DNA from: an uncultured Clostridia bacterium
GTDB lineage: Bacteria; Bacillota_A; Clostridia; Oscillospirales; Acutalibacteraceae
Direction: 5' to 3'
NCBI GenBank assembly: GCA_937891215.1
Contig: CALAEU010000297.1
Span: forward strand, 1 to 5,020
DNA length: 5,020 nt
Shown: positions 1-4,724 of the stretch, one piece after another
How positions within the stretch are numbered: position 1 is the first letter of the stretch
How the letters are laid out: every line of letters starts with the position of its first letter
Notes under the pieces: generated by a model
Databases searched by the model: none
Told to the model about the DNA's origin: nothing
Seen by the model: only the letters and a program-made list of their open reading frames with translations
Made by a program: the position numbers and the translations under genes

Positions 1-462
1 AAATGATATTATATAAAAAAACAAGGATATAAATTCCTGCCGATAGGTCAACTTATTTACCGTGATAATTATCAAACGGCGGTAGACGGCGCGCAAATAA
101 AAAACGATTAGAAATTCTTTGGAGGAAATATTTATATGAACGTTTTTGCAGATAAAAACAATATCAATATTAGATACTTCATCGCCATTAGGATAAGTAT
201 TATGCATATGTTTTCCTGAAAATACACCTAACAGAATCAAATCTTCAGCTATTAAACCTGTTTCTTCATAAAGTTCTCTCTTTGCTGCATCTTCAACATT
301 TTCATCCAAGTCTACTGAACCACCAGCATAACCCCAGGTATTATTATCACTTCGTAATTGCAACAAAATGCGATTATTTTCATCGACGACAATAACACTG
401 GCGCCTACCTGCAATAATGGTCTGTGTCCTACAATTTTTCTTAAATCCATTATGTAACTCAT
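1..462 (-). CDS. NUDIX hydrolase, 3' end lost at a junction
   Basis: NUDIX enzymes cleave nucleoside diphosphates linked to another moiety, in the cytosol, using divalent metal. The start is ATG at 462 with GAGGT at 472-468, five bases away, 14 bases after the preceding GNAT gene. The NUDIX box GX5EX7REUXEEXGU is complete at residues 48-70, with Gly48, Glu54, Arg62-Glu63, Glu66-Glu67 and Gly69. It is preceded by strand ASVIVVDENNRILLQLR and the NTWGYAGG turn, and followed by an YPNGDE segment at 90-95 also present in the other NUDIX protein of this operon. Family resemblance stops near residue 106 (IDIVFICK). The frame then stays open to the window edge as an unrelated tail of about 48 residues, antisense to a plus-strand gene remnant. 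The usual C-terminal helix of the fold, about 40-50 residues, is missing. The gene is therefore probably a chimera or pseudogene. The substrate is unknown. Confidence 0.8.
   Translation of the reverse strand, partial: MSYIMDLRKIVGHRPLLQVGASVIVVDENNRILLQLRSDNNTWGYAGGSVDLDENVEDAAKRELYEETGLIAEDLILLGVFSGKHMHNTYPNGDEVSNIDIVFICKNVHINISSKEFLIVFYLRAVYRRLIIITVNKLTYRQEFISLFFYIISF
7..111 (+). pseudogene. C-terminal tail of an unidentified plus-strand gene
   Basis: Frame 1 is open from a TGA at 4-6 to a TAG at 109-111 and reads like protein: its end is YRDNYQTAVDGAQIKND. Bases 75-96 are clearly more GC-rich than the rest of the window, as expected of coding sequence of another origin. No start codon is visible in the frame. 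A run of seven A at 15-21 lies just after the in-frame TGA; removing one A would join this frame to an ATG at 3-5. The true gene may therefore be frameshifted, very short, or simply cut by the window edge. I do not recognise the family. It is followed 9 bases later by a ribosome binding site for another plus-strand gene, which supports it being the end of an upstream gene in an operon. Confidence 0.3.
121..219 (+). pseudogene. Ribosome binding site and start of a decapitated plus-strand gene
   Basis: GGAGG at 121-125 is followed after 10 bases by ATG at 136-138, just downstream of the frame that ends at 111. This is a normal tandem-gene spacing. The frame beginning at 136 stops at TGA 217-219 after 27 codons. 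From roughly 139-148 onward the DNA is the reverse complement of a NUDIX gene, so those codons are antisense nonsense rather than a real protein. The reading is that a gene once started here and its body was replaced when the minus-strand cluster was joined at this point. The start signal is seen directly; the loss of the gene is inferred. Confidence 0.35.
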
Positions 463-476
463 TTTTTACCTCACAA

Positions 477-989
477 TCATTTTATCGGAATCGATATAAT
501 ATGTTTTTCATTTTTGAAATCGCCGATTATTCTTCCGCCGTTTTTTATCATTATTTTCAATGTCGCTTCATTTGTTTTTAATGGAAATAACTTAATTTCT
601 CTGTATCCATACTCCTTGCACTTTTTCAACAATTCTTTAAATAAAATATTGCCATAACCTTTACCACGATATTCTTTTGAAATTCCATATCCAAAGTTTC
701 CAGCACCAACGACAGTTTCTAAATATTCAGATGATGAATGTCTTATTCTTCCATATCCTACAGGAATATCATTTATGTATAAGATGTATGTGGTATAAGG
801 TATCCAACCATCAGGCAAGTTTATACCTTTCGAATGATTATCTACTTCTTGTAACCATTTTTTATATTCATTACAGGTTAAGTTATATGCAGGATTGGTA
901 AATCCATTTTCTATATCAAGAATACCTTGAAACATAACATATTCTTGTTCCGTCATATTAACGCTCAATTGTTTAAATTCTACTTTCAT
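477..989 (-). CDS. GNAT family N-acetyltransferase (COG3981-like)
   Basis: This is a 170-residue cytosolic enzyme expected to move an acetyl group from acetyl-CoA to an amine. The acetyl-CoA pyrophosphate loop is visible as EYRGKGYG around residues 106-113, within strand-loop-helix motif A (98-124). The motif B segment NEATLKIMIKNGGRI follows at 140-154. The N-terminal half carries the variable acceptor region. I chose ATG 989 because AAAAGG at 1002-997 sits seven bases upstream; a GTG at 1007 in the same frame would add six residues and overlap the upstream gene by seven bases. The ribosome binding site lies partly inside the end of the S51 gene, so the two are probably coupled in translation. 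It resembles the first GNAT of the operon in the order of motifs and in the KNGG segment, so the two may be distant paralogues. Acceptor unknown: antibiotic, polyamine, peptide or protein are all possible. Confidence 0.88.
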   Translation of the reverse strand: MKVEFKQLSVNMTEQEYVMFQGILDIENGFTNPAYNLTCNEYKKWLQEVDNHSKGINLPDGWIPYTTYILYINDIPVGYGRIRHSSSEYLETVVGAGNFGYGISKEYRGKGYGNILFKELLKKCKEYGYREIKLFPLKTNEATLKIMIKNGGRIIGDFKNEKHIISIPIK

Positions 990-996
990 TATCGTA

Positions 997-1002
997 CCTT
1001 TT
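997..1002 (-). promoter_or_regulatory. Ribosome binding site deciding the GNAT start at 989
   Basis: AAAAGG on the minus strand ends seven bases before ATG 989. The alternative GTG at 1007 would place the same motif inside the coding frame, so this site argues for the shorter protein. Confidence 0.55.
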
Positions 1003-1666
1003 ACCACTCATTTTTTACATAAATCTGTCTATTCTCAAAAAGATAATAAGGAGTGTTTCCAATAACTTCAACACCATTATCACTTACGAAAAGAGTAACT
1101 TCTTCTGGTAAAGCAATTGATTTTCTGTATTGAGATAATTCTAATAAATACTGCTTACTTTCTTCATCTTTTTCAGGAGTTCCATTTGTATAATGACAAA
1201 GAATTGATACATTTAATATATCAAACCCATTTATATCTTGCAAATTAATTTCGTTGACATCTGCAAGTCTGCAAGCTTCTAAATCTTTACCTAAAATTAT
1301 GGCACCTGCACTACCACCGAAAACAATACCATCGTTATTTATGTATTTTGATATTTTTTCAAAAACTCCGCATCTTTTTAAATCATACAATAATTTGAAT
1401 GTGTTGCCACCGCCAATAAACAGAAAACTATAATCATTTAAATTCTTTGTTGATAATTCTTCGACACTTCGCACCATATCAATATTTGGTATTTCAATAG
1501 ATTTCAGTTCACTTGTTATCCATTCATAACAACCATCATATTTCTCTTGTTTCATTGCTAAAGGAATATAAAGACAAGGTTTTGAATGGTCTATAATTTG
1601 ATTCAATTTTTTGTAGGCATCTATTGTCTGAATATCTGCACCGCCACCATTTAGAAATACTTTCAT
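1001..1666 (-). CDS. Peptidase E-like protein (family S51)
   Basis: This is a 221-residue cytosolic protein of the S51 / class I glutamine-amidotransferase-like fold. Family members such as Salmonella PepE are serine dipeptidases that cleave Asp-Xaa. Visible landmarks are an N-terminal VFLNGGG strand (3-9), the oxyanion-side GGGNTFKL (85-92), the nucleophile elbow GGSAGAI with Ser119 (117-123), and CHYTNG with His158 (157-162). The late strand IALPEEVTLFV (184-194) is also present. Asp136 is a candidate third catalytic residue by its position after Ser119, but I cannot align it firmly. The length is near that of known family members (about 230). AAAGGTGG at 1680-1673 with a six-base spacer supports ATG 1666. 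It is fourth in the operon, 68 bases after the RimJ-like GNAT, and its stop overlaps the signals of the next GNAT. The role may be in peptide clean-up or in hydrolysing a modified small molecule; S51 proteins also include cyanophycinases, but length and motifs favour peptidase E. Confidence 0.87.
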   Translation of the reverse strand: MKVFLNGGGADIQTIDAYKKLNQIIDHSKPCLYIPLAMKQEKYDGCYEWITSELKSIEIPNIDMVRSVEELSTKNLNDYSFLFIGGGNTFKLLYDLKRCGVFEKISKYINNDGIVFGGSAGAIILGKDLEACRLADVNEINLQDINGFDILNVSILCHYTNGTPEKDEESKQYLLELSQYRKSIALPEEVTLFVSDNGVEVIGNTPYYLFENRQIYVKNEW

Positions 1667-1734
1667 AGTTTTCCACCTTTATCCCATACAAATTTCTGTT
1701 TTAAAATATTCCTCCTATTCAAGCATTAATATTA
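1667..1734 (-). other. 68-base gap with an orphan Shine-Dalgarno motif
   Basis: This is the widest space between genes in the operon. On the minus strand it carries AGGAGG at 1716-1711 with no ATG, GTG or TTG at a usable distance (next ATG is about 17 bases on and meets a stop two codons later). The working AAAGGTGG of the S51 gene at 1680-1673 follows. No convincing promoter or hairpin is visible. The orphan motif could be a relic of a gene lost between its neighbours. Confidence 0.35.
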
Positions 1735-2265
1735 CTACTCTTTAGTTTTGCTATAATACTCTACACCAGAATAAGTGCCATCTTTATTTAATCTTCTGTT
1801 TTTTATATATCCATCTTTTTTAAAACCGGCTTTAAGCATAACCTTGGATGATTGAGTATTTAATTCATTACATGAACATTCAACTAAATAGTAGCCACTA
1901 TTTTCTAACAAATGATTAGAAACTGCTTCAAGAGCTTCTGAAGCATATCCATTTCCCCAATAATTATATCTTATGGTATATCCAACATTGCAATAATTGT
2001 GTTTTTTTACTACAGTATTAACATCAATATTGCCAACTACTGTTCCATCTTTTTTTAATTCAATTACCCATTTTTCATATTTTGATTCATCTGCTTCGTT
2101 TATCCATTGCCTAATACATTCTAACTCTTCTTGCTTCGACAATTTAGGAAATTTAATATATTTTGATAATCTTTCGTCTGTTATTATTTCATATATAGCA
2201 TCAATATCACTTTCTTTATATCTTCTTAAAATTAATCTATCTGTTTCAATTTTGGGACTTAACAT
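1735..2265 (-). CDS. GNAT acetyltransferase, RimJ/RimL type
   Basis: This 176-residue protein has the hallmark N-terminus of the RimJ/RimL (Acetyltransf_3) branch: IETDRLILRRYKESDID at 6-22, leading into the first strand and helix. The acetyl-CoA loop is the YNYWGNGYASEAL region (about 100-112). The typical segment NELNTQSSKVMLKAGF follows at about 133-148. Family members acetylate ribosomal protein N-termini, or small molecules including some antibiotics; the substrate here is not predictable. Two starts are possible, ATG 2265 and the adjoining GTG 2268. A GGTGA element at 2279-2275 lies nine or six bases away respectively, so the choice is open by one residue. The start lies inside the 3' end of the preceding NUDIX gene with an overlap of about 20 bases, which suggests translational coupling. 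After its stop there is a 68-base gap to the S51 gene. Confidence 0.9.
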   Translation of the reverse strand: MLSPKIETDRLILRRYKESDIDAIYEIITDERLSKYIKFPKLSKQEELECIRQWINEADESKYEKWVIELKKDGTVVGNIDVNTVVKKHNYCNVGYTIRYNYWGNGYASEALEAVSNHLLENSGYYLVECSCNELNTQSSKVMLKAGFKKDGYIKNRRLNKDGTYSGVEYYSKTKE

Positions 2266-2722
2266 CACTTATTCTCACCCTTTTTACATCTCTCAATAGT
2301 TCTTCGTGTTGTTTACAAAACAACTCTGGCATATCATTTAATGAAAAGAATTTAAGCTCCAAAGTTTCATCTTTATCGCAAACCAACTCTCCGCCGATAA
2401 TTTTCATTTCATAACAGATACAGATACTATGAGCTTTATCTCCATTAGGATAAACAACATCTGAATCTGTATATATTCCTATAAGTTTTTGGACTTCAAT
2501 ATCTAATCCAGTTTCTTCTTTAACTTCTCGTTTAGCTGCCATTTCAGGTGTTTCGCCGAGTTCTATAGCACCACCGGGAAAACCCCACTTATTACAATCA
2601 GCTCGTTTTTGAAGTAAAACCTCACCATTCTTATTAAATATGCATCCGCCAGCGTACACAATAATAATTTTCTCGTGTCCAACCTTGCTACGAATCCATT
2701 TTATGTAATCCTTATTCTCCAA
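2246..2722 (-). CDS. NUDIX hydrolase
   Basis: This is an intact 158-residue NUDIX pyrophosphohydrolase. The box GX5EX7REUXEEXGU is perfect at residues 51-73, with Gly51, Glu57, Arg65-Glu66, Glu69-Glu70 and Gly72. These glutamates bind the catalytic metal. An N-terminal segment YIKWIRSKVGHEKI (6-19), typical of a common Bacillota subfamily, precedes the first strand (AGGCIFNKNGEVLLQKR). The HSICICYEM strand and a C-terminal ETLELKFFSLNDMPEL helix-strand complete the fold. The start is TTG 2722: the codon directly upstream in frame is TAA, there is no ATG before the catalytic box, and AAGGGTGA at 2735-2728 has a five-base spacer. It begins 24 bases after the first GNAT stop and overlaps the next GNAT. 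The substrate is unknown; candidates are oxidised nucleotides, nucleotide sugars or nucleotidylated drugs. Confidence 0.92.
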   Translation of the reverse strand: MENKDYIKWIRSKVGHEKIIIVYAGGCIFNKNGEVLLQKRADCNKWGFPGGAIELGETPEMAAKREVKEETGLDIEVQKLIGIYTDSDVVYPNGDKAHSICICYEMKIIGGELVCDKDETLELKFFSLNDMPELFCKQHEELLRDVKRVRISDVKSQN

Positions 2723-2727
2723 TTAAA

Positions 2728-2735
2728 TCACCCTT
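2728..2735 (-). promoter_or_regulatory. Ribosome binding site for a TTG start
   Basis: AAGGGTGA lies five bases before TTG 2722. With TAA as the immediately preceding in-frame codon, this site fixes the TTG as the NUDIX start. The same GGGTGA flavour of site precedes the genes starting at 2265 and 3304. Confidence 0.65.
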
Positions 2736-2746
2736 GATTTTTCACA

Positions 2747-3304
2747 TTATAAAGTAATCCAAAACCTCTTTAAATTTCGGTTTCTGTCTGGCTCACATAC
2801 AGTTGATTCATAAACTCCACCATTTTTGAGTATTGTTTTCTCGCTCCCTATGTTACCATCAATACAAGAGATAAGTATTTTTTCAAGTCCGAGTTCTTTA
2901 CAATAAGGCAGAAGCGCTTTAAGCATTGAAACTGCGTAGCCTTTTCTTCTTTCAGCAGGTCTTATTGCGTACCCAATATGTCCACCAAATTCAGAAAGCC
3001 AATCATTAAAGTAATGTCTTACCTGTATCATTCCCACTATACGCATATCACTTTTTCGCACATATAAAAACTGCGTTGTAACAACAAAGTCATTTGGTAC
3101 TGTTTCTTTCTTTGTGTACTTTTTACATTCCTTTATGTAGGTGATTGGATTTTTACATCTTCTGAGTGGACCGCAACCATCCATAGAAGAATCGGCATCT
3201 AAAAACTCTTGTCTGTATTCACTGATTTGTTCAGCATATATTTCACTTGGTTCTACCAAAAAGAAATCGCCATCATCTATATGAATGATATTCTCATTGT
3301 TCAT
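2747..3304 (-). CDS. GNAT family N-acetyltransferase (COG3981-like)
   Basis: First gene of the minus-strand operon, 185 residues, cytosolic. The GNAT core is clear: strand FLYVRKSDMRIVGMIQVRH (79-97), then GGHIGYAIRPAERRKGYA (107-124) with the acetyl-CoA-binding RRKGYA loop. The helix SMLKALLPYCKELGL (126-140) and strand KILISCI follow. The IGSEKTILKNGG segment (152-163) closes motif B. The N-terminal 75 residues are acidic and carry a MDGCGPLRRCKNP stretch that would form part of the acceptor site. ATG 3304 is preceded by GGGGTGAT at 3315-3308 with a three-base spacer, somewhat tight. The leader from the predicted transcription start is only about 35 bases. The acceptor substrate is unknown. 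Confidence 0.9.
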   Translation of the reverse strand: MNNENIIHIDDGDFFLVEPSEIYAEQISEYRQEFLDADSSMDGCGPLRRCKNPITYIKECKKYTKKETVPNDFVVTTQFLYVRKSDMRIVGMIQVRHYFNDWLSEFGGHIGYAIRPAERRKGYAVSMLKALLPYCKELGLEKILISCIDGNIGSEKTILKNGGVYESTVCEPDRNRNLKRFWITL

Positions 3305-3346
3305 TTTATCACCCCATAAACATCTCTTTATATAAAGACTACTTCA

Positions 3347-3375
3347 ATTCTACCATTGATACAATAAAAATTCAA
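3347..3375 (-). promoter_or_regulatory. Promoter of the six-gene minus-strand operon
   Basis: Read on the minus strand, TTGAAT (3375-3370) and TAGAAT (3352-3347) are separated by exactly 17 bases. TGG directly before the -10 box gives an extended -10. Transcription would start near 3340 and reach the first start codon at 3304. No other promoter of this quality is seen inside the operon. Confidence 0.65.
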
Positions 3376-3386
3376 TAAAATATTGA
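3372..3386. promoter_or_regulatory. Palindrome between the divergent -35 boxes, candidate operator
   Basis: TCAATA-AAA-TATTGA is a perfect 6-3-6 inverted repeat. It overlaps the last bases of the operon -35 box (3375-3370) and the first bases of the fic -35 box (3383-3388). A dimeric repressor here would block both promoters. Part of the symmetry arises simply because two TTGA-type boxes face away from each other, so operator function is a guess. Confidence 0.3.
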
Positions 3387-3411
3387 TATTTCGTATGAAA
3401 TGTGGTAAGAT
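3383..3411 (+). promoter_or_regulatory. Promoter of the fic gene
   Basis: TTGATA (3383-3388) and TAAGAT (3406-3411) are separated by 17 bases, with TGG at 3403-3405 giving an extended -10. The predicted start of transcription is near 3418, about 33 bases before the fic ATG. It is back to back with the minus-strand operon promoter; the two -35 boxes are seven bases apart. Confidence 0.65.
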
Positions 3412-3430
3412 AATAAGCAAGATAATAAGC
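3407..3430 (+). repeat. 12-base tandem repeat over the fic -10 box and start site
   Basis: AAGATAATAAGC occurs twice without a gap (3407-3418 and 3419-3430), and AAGAT begins a third, degenerate copy at 3431. The first copy supplies most of the -10 box; each copy also contains GATAAT, close to a -10 consensus. Gain or loss of a unit would alter the leader length by 12 bases. Confidence 0.8.
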
Positions 3431-3450
3431 AAGATGATTGGAGTGTTTTT

Positions 3451-4443
3451 ATGTCTGGTTATACACCACCATACGAAATAACTGATAAAATTCTGTCTCT
3501 TGTCGCATCAATTTCAGAAAAAATCGGGAGAGTTACTGAACGCAGTAATCTTGATTCGAAACCACATTTGAGAAAAAACAATAAAATTAAATCTATTCAT
3601 TCTTCTCTTGCTATTGAAGCAAACTCCCTTTCTCTAGGTGAAGTTAAGGATGTTTTAAATGGTAAAATTGTTCTTGGTGCAGAAAAAGAAATCCAAGAAG
3701 TAAAAAATGCCTATGCCGCTTATGAAGAGATTTCAACTGTTGATGTGTACAGCATTAAAGATTTGAAACGCCTTCACGGGATTATGACAAAATATCTTGT
3801 GGATATGAGTGGTGATTTCCGCCTTGGTGAAGAAGGCGTTTTTGCCGGTGATAAATGTGTTTTTATGGCACCACCTGCAAGACTTGTACCTGAACAAATG
3901 GAAAATTTATTCACTTGGATGAAGAAAAGCAAAGATATTGTTCACCCTTTAATTCTTGCTGCTGTTTTTCATTATGAATTTGTATTTATACATCCATTTA
4001 CAGATGGTAACGGAAGAATGGCAAGACTCTGGCATTCTGCAATTCTCACAAAATGGCAACCAATTTTTGAATTCATCCCTATTGAAAGTCAGATAGAAAA
4101 ATTCCAAAGTGGTTATTATGACGCTATTTCAAAATGCCATATAGACGGAACAAGTACCGCATTTATTGAATTTATACTGGAGCAGATAAACACAATTCTT
4201 GATGAAGTCGGGAGTTCTCTTACTTCACCAGCAAGCAACATTTCTGAATATGTTTCAAAACTCTTGAATGTAATGGAATTTGATACACCATATACTGCAA
4301 ATGATATTCTCACTTTATTAGGTTTGAAATCAAAAGAAACATTAAGAAAGAATTATCTTACCCCAGCAATAAATGATGGTTTTGTTGTTATGGAATTACC
4401 AGATAAACCTAATAGCAAAAATCAGCGATATATAAAAAAATAA
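3451..4443 (+). CDS. Fic domain protein (AMP-transferase family), class II-like
   Basis: Fic enzymes transfer AMP, or sometimes another phosphate-bearing group, from a nucleotide to a hydroxyl side chain of a target protein. This 330-residue protein has the full active-site motif HPFTDGNGRMAR at 181-192: His181 is the base, Asp185 the metal ligand, and GNGR with Arg192 binds phosphates. The substrate-docking flap lies at about 121-143 (GDFRLGEEGVFAGDKCVF). An inhibitory helix precedes it, with SLAIEAN at 52-58; its Glu56 would block ATP, as in class II Fic proteins. The usual Gly/Asn after the Glu is Ala here. Residues 265-330 look like a winged helix (TANDILTLLGLKSKETLRKN), common in long Fic proteins and possibly DNA-binding. 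GGAGTG at 3440-3445, five bases before ATG 3451, supports the start. It is divergent from the operon and has its own promoter. No separate antitoxin gene is adjacent, consistent with built-in inhibition. The target is unknown. Confidence 0.93.
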   Translation: MSGYTPPYEITDKILSLVASISEKIGRVTERSNLDSKPHLRKNNKIKSIHSSLAIEANSLSLGEVKDVLNGKIVLGAEKEIQEVKNAYAAYEEISTVDVYSIKDLKRLHGIMTKYLVDMSGDFRLGEEGVFAGDKCVFMAPPARLVPEQMENLFTWMKKSKDIVHPLILAAVFHYEFVFIHPFTDGNGRMARLWHSAILTKWQPIFEFIPIESQIEKFQSGYYDAISKCHIDGTSTAFIEFILEQINTILDEVGSSLTSPASNISEYVSKLLNVMEFDTPYTANDILTLLGLKSKETLRKNYLTPAINDGFVVMELPDKPNSKNQRYIKK

Positions 4444-4453
4444 AATTAGACTA

Positions 4454-4477
4454 TCAGAAAAATTAATTTTTTCTTGA
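4454..4477 (+). terminator. AT-only inverted repeat after fic, weak terminator at best
   Basis: TCAGAAAAA (4454-4462) faces TTTTTC-T-TGA (4468-4477) across a five-base loop, with one bulged T. It sits 10 bases after the fic stop and ends in the -35 box of the next promoter. The stem is almost entirely A-T, so termination would be poor; it may instead be an operator, or mean nothing. Confidence 0.25.
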
Positions 4478-4502
4478 CAACTAAAAAAAGATGTGTTATA
4501 TT
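4474..4502 (+). promoter_or_regulatory. Strong promoter of the leader peptide-methyltransferase unit
   Basis: TTGACA (4474-4479), a 17-base spacer and TATATT (4497-4502) match the vegetative consensus except for one base, and TGT at 4494-4496 gives an extended -10. The start of transcription would be near 4509. A promoter this strong in front of an attenuator fits a gene that is always transcribed into the leader but only conditionally beyond it. Confidence 0.85.
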
Positions 4503-4532
4503 GGCAAAAAATATATAGATGAGGTAAAGGCT

Positions 4533-4640
4533 ATGAACACATATCTTCTCAAAAAACAAGATATGAATCAAATGTGGCTTGCACAGTATGATTATGATAC
4601 TTGCAGGTCTATGCCTCTATACTCACATCGCAAAAAGTAA
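4533..4640 (+). CDS. 35-residue leader peptide controlling the methyltransferase
   Basis: The short frame begins with ATG 4533, has GAGGT at 4521-4525 with a seven-base spacer, and stops with TAA at 4638. It reads MNTYLLKKQDMNQMWLAQ, then YDYDTCRSMPLYSHRKK. It lies entirely between a strong promoter and a Rho-independent terminator that precedes the methyltransferase, the standard place for a regulatory leader peptide. It holds no run of one amino acid of the kind seen in biosynthetic attenuators (four Met and four Tyr are scattered), so drug-induced or general ribosome stalling is the better guess than amino acid starvation. Codons 15-26 are also one hairpin of the RNA, and codons 24-30 supply the strand that can pair with the terminator. 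The peptide probably has no function once released; a role as a small protein is not excluded. Confidence 0.75.
   Translation: MNTYLLKKQDMNQMWLAQYDYDTCRSMPLYSHRKK
4576..4609 (+). promoter_or_regulatory. Leader hairpin 1:2 (anti-antiterminator)
   Basis: GGCTTGCA (4576-4583), a bulged C (4584) and AGTAT (4585-4589) pair with ATACT (4597-4601) and TGCAGGTC (4602-4609) around a seven-base loop. The stem has 13 pairs, two of them G-U. It lies wholly inside the leader reading frame, so a ribosome passing or halted around codons 11-20 would open it and free the 3' arm. Confidence 0.6.
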
Positions 4641-4683
4641 ACTATTTTTAACGATATGATTATACCGGTGTAGGCTTACTGCA
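4602..4683 (+). promoter_or_regulatory. Candidate antiterminator pairing 2:3
   Basis: TGCAG (4602-4606) can pair with CTGCA (4679-4683), GCCT (4613-4616) with AGGC (4672-4675), and TAT (4618-4620) with GTG (4668-4670), all in the same antiparallel register. The first block reuses the 3' arm of the leader hairpin; the partner blocks are the loop and 5' arm of the terminator. The pairing is therefore exclusive with both. It is weaker than either hairpin (9 Watson-Crick pairs plus one A-U between two G-U, with internal loops), so it would need the ribosome to hold hairpin 1:2 open. Confidence 0.4.
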
Positions 4684-4704
4684 AAGCTTACACCGGTTAT
4701 TTTT
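4664..4704 (+). terminator. Rho-independent terminator acting as attenuator (3:4)
   Basis: ACCGGTGTAGGCT (4664-4676) pairs with AGCTTACACCGGT (4685-4697): 13 pairs with a single G-U, plus a closing T4677-A4684 and a six-base loop. TATTTTT follows directly at 4698-4704. It lies 23 bases after the leader stop and 20 bases before the methyltransferase start, so it ends transcription before that gene unless it is prevented from forming. Confidence 0.85.
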
Positions 4705-4724
4705 AGACATAAAGGAGAATTGGT

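Noticed and set aside
677..901. Plus-strand 74-codon frame
   Set aside because: It is antisense to the middle of the GNAT gene at 477-989, has no convincing ribosome binding site and its composition is that of a complement.
1997..2299. Plus-strand 100-codon frame, Ser/Ile/Leu-rich, membrane-like
   Set aside because: Antisense to the RimJ-like GNAT and NUDIX genes. The hydrophobic look is what the complement of Lys/Glu/Asn-rich coding gives.
477..3304. Naming any of the GNAT proteins as a specific antibiotic acetyltransferase
   Set aside because: The acetyl-CoA site is clear but nothing in the acceptor regions identifies a substrate.
3326..3339. TATAAA-like sequence nearer to the operon start as the -10 box
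   Set aside because: No acceptable -35 box lies 16-18 bases upstream of it, whereas TTGAAT-17-TAGAAT a little further up fits well.
4116..4313. Minus-strand 65-codon frame
   Set aside because: It lies inside the fic gene on the other strand and has no start signals of its own.
4533..4640. Amino acid biosynthesis attenuator
   Set aside because: No cluster of one codon type is present and the downstream gene is a methyltransferase, not a biosynthetic enzyme.
4664..4704. Riboswitch or T-box in front of the methyltransferase
   Set aside because: The leader is short, is mostly occupied by a translated frame, and shows no T-box or SAM-riboswitch core that I can recognise. A peptide-coupled attenuator explains the elements.
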